11,551 nucleotides of DNA, taken from the NCBI GenBank assembly GCA_964480425.1, contig CAYZPY010000079.1, forward strand, positions 1-11,551. Reading direction: 5' to 3'. This stretch comes from CAYYMD01 sp964480425 (GTDB lineage: Bacteria; Planctomycetota; Phycisphaerae; SM23-33). Under the pieces are notes generated by a model. That model was not told where the DNA came from and searched no databases. It saw nothing but the letters and a program-made list of their open reading frames with translations. Positions 7,392 to 11,551 of this stretch are shown here, one piece after another. Both the position numbers and the translations under genes were made by a program. Every line of letters begins with the position of its first letter. Position 1 is the first letter of the stretch.

Positions 7392-7925
7392 ATGCCCCCG
7401 AATTATTCAGAGTTGAATGCTGCGCAAACGAACGTCGGGAATAGTCAGGCCGAGCTCGTCATGGACGTGCTGCGCCGCATTATCCGCGCCACGGACCTGC
7501 ATTCGCGGTTCCTGATGACAAATTACGGTCTGACCGCGCCTCAACTGATGGTTCTCAGCGACCTGTCTGGACGTAACGGCATGTCGATAAGCGACTTGTC
7601 CAACGCCATGCACCTGAGCCAGGCGACGGTGACGGGAATTATCGATCGCCTTCAGGATCGTGGTCTGGTGCTGCGTCAACGCAGCAGTCTCGACAAGCGC
7701 CGAACGCTGGTTTACCTCACCGACAAGGGCGCCGAGATACTATCCAAGGCCCCGCCGTTCATTCACGAGGATTTCAATCGGCGTTTCAACGAACTGCCCA
7801 CGTGGCAAAAATCGATGATACTGTCCTCACTTCAGCGACTTGTTTCGCTGATGGAGACCGCCGGACCGCAAAATGCCCGTCCGCAGACTGTAGTCCCCCA
7901 GACGCCCGGCGACGACGTAACGTGA
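7392..7925 (+). CDS. MarR-family transcriptional regulator
   Basis: 177 residues from ATG 7392. A dimerisation helix (about 22-45) is followed by the winged helix: GLTAPQLMVLSDL (46-58), the helix-turn-helix SISDLSNAMHLSQATVTGII (65-84), DRLQDRGLV (85-93) and the wing with the family's D-x-R-R signature, LDKRRTLVYLTDKG (100-113). The last ~20 residues are a Pro/Gln tail. MarR proteins are dimeric repressors, often released by small phenolics, oxidants or metabolites; no redox cysteine is present, since the protein has none. It is the first gene of the rightward cluster, 70 bases before the proA-like gene, with no clear terminator between. Autoregulation and control of the following genes are likely inferences. 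An alternative start is ATG 7461 (residue 24), which would still keep the fold. Confidence 0.85.
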   Translation: MPPNYSELNAAQTNVGNSQAELVMDVLRRIIRATDLHSRFLMTNYGLTAPQLMVLSDLSGRNGMSISDLSNAMHLSQATVTGIIDRLQDRGLVLRQRSSLDKRRTLVYLTDKGAEILSKAPPFIHEDFNRRFNELPTWQKSMILSSLQRLVSLMETAGPQNARPQTVVPQTPGDDVT

Positions 7926-7978
7926 TAACCCCGCCGGCGAACCATCCGGACCGGCCGGGGGCGCCTGCGGATAAGGGA

Positions 7979-7988
7979 TGTAATTACA
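7979..7988. promoter_or_regulatory. Palindrome TGTAATTACA before the proA-like gene, possible operator
   Basis: A perfect 10-base AT-rich palindrome in the 70-base gap after marR, abutting the AAGGA ribosome binding site (7988-7992). Wing-helix regulators of the MarR class often bind such short palindromes. No second exact copy is seen near the marR promoter. A perfect 10-base palindrome is expected about ten times in a window of this size, so only the location speaks for it. Confidence 0.25.
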
Positions 7989-7995
7989 AGGATTA

Positions 7996-9258
7996 ATGAT
8001 AGGGCATAATTCTGACATAACGTTCGTAGCGACGGCGGCGCGACAGGCGGCCGAGGTGCTGTCCGCTGCGCCCACGGAGCGCAAAAACCTCGCGCTGGAA
8101 GCGATGGGCAAAAAGCTCCACACCCGCCGGGATGAGATACTCCGCGCCAACGAGGCGGACTTGGTCGCGGCCGGTCGGGACGGTCTTAAGCAGAATCTCA
8201 TCGACCGCCTGCGGTTCGGCGAAGGCAAGATACAAAGCCGCATCGATTCGCTTGGCAGAATAGCCGCCCTGCCCGATCCGGTTGGCGAGTTGTACGCTCG
8301 AAGGACGCTTTCCAACGGGCTCAGGGCCGCCCGCATGCGTGTTCCGCTGGGCGTGATACTGATGATATACGAGGCCCGCCCGCACGTTACGGTCAACGCC
8401 GGGGCGTTTTGTGTAAAGTCGGGCAACGCGGCGATACTCCGTGGCGGCTGGGAGGCGAAAAACTGCAACGCGCTGCTGGGGCGCCTGTGGGCGGAATCGC
8501 TGGCGGAGGCGAACCTGCCTCAGACCGCGGTGCAGGTGATATGGGGCGCCCACTCGGACGTGGACGAACTGCTGGGCATGTCGGATTACATAGACCTGGT
8601 TATCCCCCGCGGGGGCAGGGGGCTTATCGAGTCGGTAAGCGCGAAATCGAAGATACCTGTAATCAAGCATTACGCGGGCGTGTGCCACGTATACCTCGAC
8701 GATTGCGCCGACGTTGATATGGGCATCCGCGTGGCGCTGGATTCCAAGTGCCTCATGCCCGAGGTTTGCAACGCGATGGAGACTCTGCTGGTGTCCGACA
8801 AACTCACCGGCGAACTGGGGCGTATCGTGCAGGCGTTCAGGGACGCCGGCGTTGAGGTTCGCGGCTGCGAGCGCACCGGCGAAGCCGTCGAAGGCGTTGA
8901 AACCGCCGATGAGGCGGACTGGTCCACGGAATACCTGGACAAAATCGTGTCCGTCCGCGTGGTCGAGGGCCTGGAAGCGGCCATCGAGCACATTAATCAT
9001 TACGGCTCGGGACACACCGACAGCATTATCACCGGTGACGAACATCGCGCCAAAAAGTTCGTCCAGGCGGTGGACTCCGGTGTGGTGCTGGTCAACGCCT
9101 CGACGATGTTCTGCGACGGCGCGACCCTGGGCATGGGCGCCGAGATAGGCATCTCCACCGACAAGATTCACGCGCGCGGGCCAATGGGCCTGGAGGAGCT
9201 GACCAGTTACAAGTTCGTCATCCGCGGCGACGGACAGGTGATGGGAGGTGAGGGCTGA
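7996..9258 (+). CDS. proA: Glutamate-5-semialdehyde dehydrogenase (ProA family)
   Basis: 420 residues from ATG 7996, stop TGA 9256-9258. ProA reduces gamma-glutamyl phosphate with NADPH to glutamate semialdehyde, the second step of proline synthesis, in the cytoplasm. Family blocks occur in order: RVPLGVILMIYEARPHVTV (115-133), CVKSGNAAILRGGWEA (139-154), LVIPRGGRGLIESV (201-214), PVIKHYAGVCHVYLD (221-235), the catalytic cysteine in EVCNAMETLLV (Cys258), NHYGSGHTDSI (334-344), NASTMFCDGATLGMGAEIGI (367-386) and HARGPMGLEELTSYKFVI. Length is normal. Two sites differ from the ProA pattern I know: QRP before the active Cys block is LMP (253-255), and STRF is STMF (369-372), so both arginines are gone. 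AAGGA sits only 3 bases before the ATG. No glutamate 5-kinase (ProB) is in the window. A ProA-like enzyme with a shifted substrate is a possible alternative. Confidence 0.9.
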   Translation: MIGHNSDITFVATAARQAAEVLSAAPTERKNLALEAMGKKLHTRRDEILRANEADLVAAGRDGLKQNLIDRLRFGEGKIQSRIDSLGRIAALPDPVGELYARRTLSNGLRAARMRVPLGVILMIYEARPHVTVNAGAFCVKSGNAAILRGGWEAKNCNALLGRLWAESLAEANLPQTAVQVIWGAHSDVDELLGMSDYIDLVIPRGGRGLIESVSAKSKIPVIKHYAGVCHVYLDDCADVDMGIRVALDSKCLMPEVCNAMETLLVSDKLTGELGRIVQAFRDAGVEVRGCERTGEAVEGVETADEADWSTEYLDKIVSVRVVEGLEAAIEHINHYGSGHTDSIITGDEHRAKKFVQAVDSGVVLVNASTMFCDGATLGMGAEIGISTDKIHARGPMGLEELTSYKFVIRGDGQVMGGEG

Positions 9259-9260
9259 TG
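9244..9260 (+). promoter_or_regulatory. Strong ribosome binding site inside proA, with TGATG overlap
   Basis: GGAGGTGA at 9244-9251, a full match to the 16S anti-Shine-Dalgarno, lies 6 bases before ATG 9258-9260. The stop TGA (9256-9258) of the proA-like gene shares its A with this start. This fixes the start of the next gene and suggests translational coupling. Confidence 0.8.
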
Positions 9261-10331
9261 GGCGATATTCCCCTGGAGACTCTGATGACGACGGGCATCG
9301 GCTCGCTTCCGCTGGAATCGGGCGAGCAGGGCGCGGGTTTCGTGCTGGAGGCGGACCTTTCGATACCGTTCTGGCCTCAACTGCCCAGGCGGGATTTCGT
9401 CGAGCAGATGATACCGCAGTACAGCCGGGCAATGCCGTGCGTCCAAATCGACCGGCAGGCGGGAAGGATATATTTCGACCCGGCCGGGAAGATGCAGCGC
9501 CTGGAGCGTTTCTACGAGCAGTATTTAAGCGAAAACCTCGAGCCGTTCGCGCTTTCGACCGATTACGCCGAGGGCTTCGATGCGTTTATCGAGGCGTCGG
9601 CGGGGCGCACCTGGCCGGTTGTCAAGGGACAGGTCACCGGGCCGATAACCTTCACCACGGGCATCCTGGATGCGGACAAGAATCCGCTGTACAATGACGC
9701 GGAACTACGCGACGCGGCGGCAAAACTCCTTGCCCGCAACGCCCGGTGGCAGGTGGAGCGCCTCAAGCCCCTCGCCGATGAGGCGGTTCTGATATTTGTG
9801 GACGAGCCGGTTCTGGCCGCCTACGGCTCCAGTTCGTACGTGGGCATATCCGCCGGCGACGTAGCCGCCTTGTGCGGTGAGATATTCGGGGCAGTCAACG
9901 ATGCCGGCGGAATAACCGGCATGCACGTGTGCGGAAACAGCGACTGGGGCATGGTCATCGGCACGGGGGTGCAGGTGGTCAACTTCGACGCCTACCAGTA
10001 CGGCGCCACCATCGCGCTGTATCCCCGGCAGGTCAACGAACTATTCGACCGCGGCGGATACATCGCCTGGGGCATCGTGCCCACCAGCGCGAGCATTCAC
10101 GATGAAACCGCCGAGACACTGGCGAAGAAATTCGACACTTGCGTAGCCGCCCTGGAGGATAAGGGCTTCCCGCGCGAGCAGGTTCTCCAAAGGTCGCTTC
10201 TGACCCCGTCCTGCGGGGCGGGGTCGATGAGCGCCGAAGACGCCGCTTTGGTGTTCGAAACGCTGAGGCGTCTGCGCGGGATATTGACCGGGTCCGGGGC
10301 GGGCGAACCGCAGGCACAAAAGGAATCATGA
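9258..10331 (+). CDS. Stand-alone MetE C-terminal-like (UROD/MetE-fold) zinc methyltransferase, putative
   Basis: 357 residues from ATG 9258, stop TGA 10329-10331. It resembles the catalytic half of cobalamin-independent methionine synthase: TGIGSLPLESG near the N-terminus (12-22), VVKGQVTGPITFTTGI (121-136), the FVDEP strand end (180-184, Glu183), GMHVCGNSDWG (221-231) and LLTPSCGAGSM (314-324). His223, Cys225 and Cys319 fit the H-x-C...C zinc set that activates homocysteine in MetE; Glu183 lies in another conserved MetE/UROD-fold block. Full MetE is about 750 residues; the N-terminal folate-binding half is absent, as in archaeal-type and 'core' methionine synthases that take methyl from a protein carrier or another donor. 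Function as a methionine synthase or another thiol methyltransferase is an inference; the donor is unknown. It overlaps the genes on both sides by 1 and 4 bases, so it is firmly part of the cluster. Confidence 0.75.
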   Translation: MGDIPLETLMTTGIGSLPLESGEQGAGFVLEADLSIPFWPQLPRRDFVEQMIPQYSRAMPCVQIDRQAGRIYFDPAGKMQRLERFYEQYLSENLEPFALSTDYAEGFDAFIEASAGRTWPVVKGQVTGPITFTTGILDADKNPLYNDAELRDAAAKLLARNARWQVERLKPLADEAVLIFVDEPVLAAYGSSSYVGISAGDVAALCGEIFGAVNDAGGITGMHVCGNSDWGMVIGTGVQVVNFDAYQYGATIALYPRQVNELFDRGGYIAWGIVPTSASIHDETAETLAKKFDTCVAALEDKGFPREQVLQRSLLTPSCGAGSMSAEDAALVFETLRRLRGILTGSGAGEPQAQKES

Positions 10332-11551
10332 ATGGAATATACAAACATCTGTCGGAAGGTTTCCGGCGCGTCGCCGAGCGGCGCCGCACCGACCAGCGCC
10401 GCATCGGGGCGGAACTGAAGTTCCCCATGGTCAACGGCGACGGAAGCGCCGTGGACCTGGCGACCTACCGCAGCATGCTGGAATACCTGGCGAGCATCGG
10501 ATGGCAACCGGTGCGGGACAAAATGACCGACAGGGTCGTCGCCGCCCGCAAGCCGGGCCCCATGAACGACACCGTGGCGGCGTGCGAGACGGGCTTCTGC
10601 AAGCCGGAGTTCTCACTGGCACACGAGCCGGACCTGTTCTCGCTGAGGGATTCCATCCGTCGCCTGCGCGAGCAGCTCGAGGGCTTCTCGCGCAAAAAGG
10701 GGGTGTATTTTCTGGGTTACGGGATTCAGCCGGTGACGCGCCCCAGCGAGCGGTTGATGATGAAGCAGACCCGCACCAGCGTGTGGGACAAGGTGTTCGG
10801 CGCCAACCGTTGCATACCCCGTCGCGACGGCGACGACGTATGCCTGTTCACAGTCAATTCCGCCAGCCACGTCCACGTTAGCGTCTCCCGCGCCGAGGCG
10901 ATAGACGCGGTGAACGTCCTGAACGCCTTTTCCGGCGCTCAGATAGCGTTGACGGCCAATTCGAGCGTGTGGAAGGGGCGGGTGGACCCGGATTACAAGT
11001 GCGCCGCCGAAAAGTTCTGGGACTGGTGGATGGAAGACGCCGCCCGGGTGGGCATACCGTCGCGTCCTTTCGAGAACCTCGAGGATTACGCAGCCGCCAT
11101 CGGCTCGTTCCGTCCGGTGTATGTGAAGCGCGACGGGATGCCGATTATCCTGACCGATTACGAGACCTTCCACGATTACTACGCCTGCCGGGACGCCTGG
11201 GGATTCGACGCCGAAGGCAACCGCGTGAGGATTAAGCCGCAAGCCCGCGACGTCGATTTGCACTTCACCTGCTACTGGCACAACGCGCGGATATCGCGCT
11301 ATTACACCGTGGAGAACCGCGCCAACGACCAGCAGCCGCCGGAAGATATGCTTTGCATCGCGGCGATAACGCTGGGGCTGGTGTCCGCCGGTGAGCGGGC
11401 CGCAAAAGAAATCCGCACTTATCCGTGGGACAAACTTCAAAAATCACGACACGCCGCGTGCAGCGACGGGCTGTTCGGCGGCGGGATGGACCCCTCGCTG
11501 GAGGAACTGGCCGACAGGATGCTCGACCTGGCCGCCGCCGGTCTGAACGGC
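10328..11551 (+). CDS. GCS2-family glutamate-cysteine ligase-like enzyme, 3' end missing
   Basis: 408 codons are open from ATG 10328 to the right edge with no stop, so the gene is cut off, probably near its end since GCS2 proteins are usually 370-450 residues. The start overlaps the preceding stop as ATGA; AAGGA (10320-10324) is 3 bases upstream. Family blocks: RRIGAELKFPM (24-34), ACETGFCKPEFSLAHEP (85-101), VNSASHVHVSVSRAEAIDAV (176-195), ALTANSSVWKG (207-217), and DLHFTCYWHNARISRYYTVE (310-329) followed by NRAND (330-334), the block usually read as H-L-T...FP-V-R...E-x-R-x-x-D. Such ligases use ATP to join the gamma-carboxyl of glutamate to an amine, classically cysteine, through a gamma-glutamyl phosphate. 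The usual ExE metal-binding pair near the N-terminus is Glu29-Leu-Lys31 here. Nine cysteines are present. YbdK-type, EgtA-type or another amine acceptor cannot be excluded. Confidence 0.75.
   Translation, partial: MNGIYKHLSEGFRRVAERRRTDQRRIGAELKFPMVNGDGSAVDLATYRSMLEYLASIGWQPVRDKMTDRVVAARKPGPMNDTVAACETGFCKPEFSLAHEPDLFSLRDSIRRLREQLEGFSRKKGVYFLGYGIQPVTRPSERLMMKQTRTSVWDKVFGANRCIPRRDGDDVCLFTVNSASHVHVSVSRAEAIDAVNVLNAFSGAQIALTANSSVWKGRVDPDYKCAAEKFWDWWMEDAARVGIPSRPFENLEDYAAAIGSFRPVYVKRDGMPIILTDYETFHDYYACRDAWGFDAEGNRVRIKPQARDVDLHFTCYWHNARISRYYTVENRANDQQPPEDMLCIAAITLGLVSAGERAAKEIRTYPWDKLQKSRHAACSDGLFGGGMDPSLEELADRMLDLAAAGLNG

Noticed and set aside
7993..9432. 479-codon open frame on the minus strand opposite the proA-like gene
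   Set aside because: It lies wholly antisense to a clear ProA and the start of the MetE-like gene; its product is rich in His, Arg, Val and Gly as expected from reading GC-rich codons backwards, with no recognisable domain.
10613..11440. 275-codon open frame on the minus strand opposite the GCS2 gene
   Set aside because: Antisense to recognisable GCS2 motifs; no domain, no ribosome binding site, composition of a shadow frame.

Overview
The window is GC-rich (AT-rich only in the intergenic gaps) and tightly packed with ordinary bacterial genes. It shows no tRNA, rRNA, CRISPR array, insertion sequence or other sign of mobility. An LptF/LptG pair points to a Gram-negative (diderm) cell envelope. 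A MutS2 without its Smr domain, a secreted parallel beta-helix protein and a stand-alone MetE-like protein next to a GCS2-type ligase together suggest a Planctomycetota/PVC-type bacterium, perhaps Phycisphaerae-like. That placement is an inference from gene content and is only moderately secure.

Layout. (1) Bases 2-1126, plus strand: the 3' part of a MutS2-type gene. Its Smr domain is replaced by a duplicated coil-plus-barrel unit and a third barrel. (2) 1253-2854, plus: a secreted right-handed beta-helix protein of unknown substrate. (3) 2910-7061, minus, read right to left: a polyprenyl-phosphate glycosyltransferase (GtrB/ArnC/DPM-like GT2), then LptF, then LptG. This is a cell-envelope cluster for lipid-linked sugar transfer and LPS export; both Lpt proteins have enlarged periplasmic domains. 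(4) 7062-7391: a 330-base divergent control region with a perfect 12-bp GC hairpin and a good sigma70-type promoter. That promoter would start the rightward mRNA almost at the start codon. (5) 7392-11551, plus: a MarR-type regulator, then three tightly linked genes: a ProA-like dehydrogenase, a core MetE-like zinc methyltransferase and a GCS2-family glutamate-amine ligase that runs off the right edge.

The region most worth attention is the rightward cluster. ProA-MetE-like-GCS2 is joined by a TGATG and an ATGA overlap and lies behind a MarR regulator. ProA works on gamma-glutamyl phosphate, and GCS2 enzymes pass through the same kind of acyl phosphate. The MetE-like protein keeps the His-X-Cys...Cys zinc set for thiol methylation. 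The ProA copy has lost two arginines that I remember as conserved, and the GCS2 copy has Lys where the family usually has the second Glu of an ExE motif. The cluster may be plain proline/methionine/gamma-glutamylcysteine metabolism, or a dedicated gamma-glutamyl or thiol pathway. The sequence alone does not decide.
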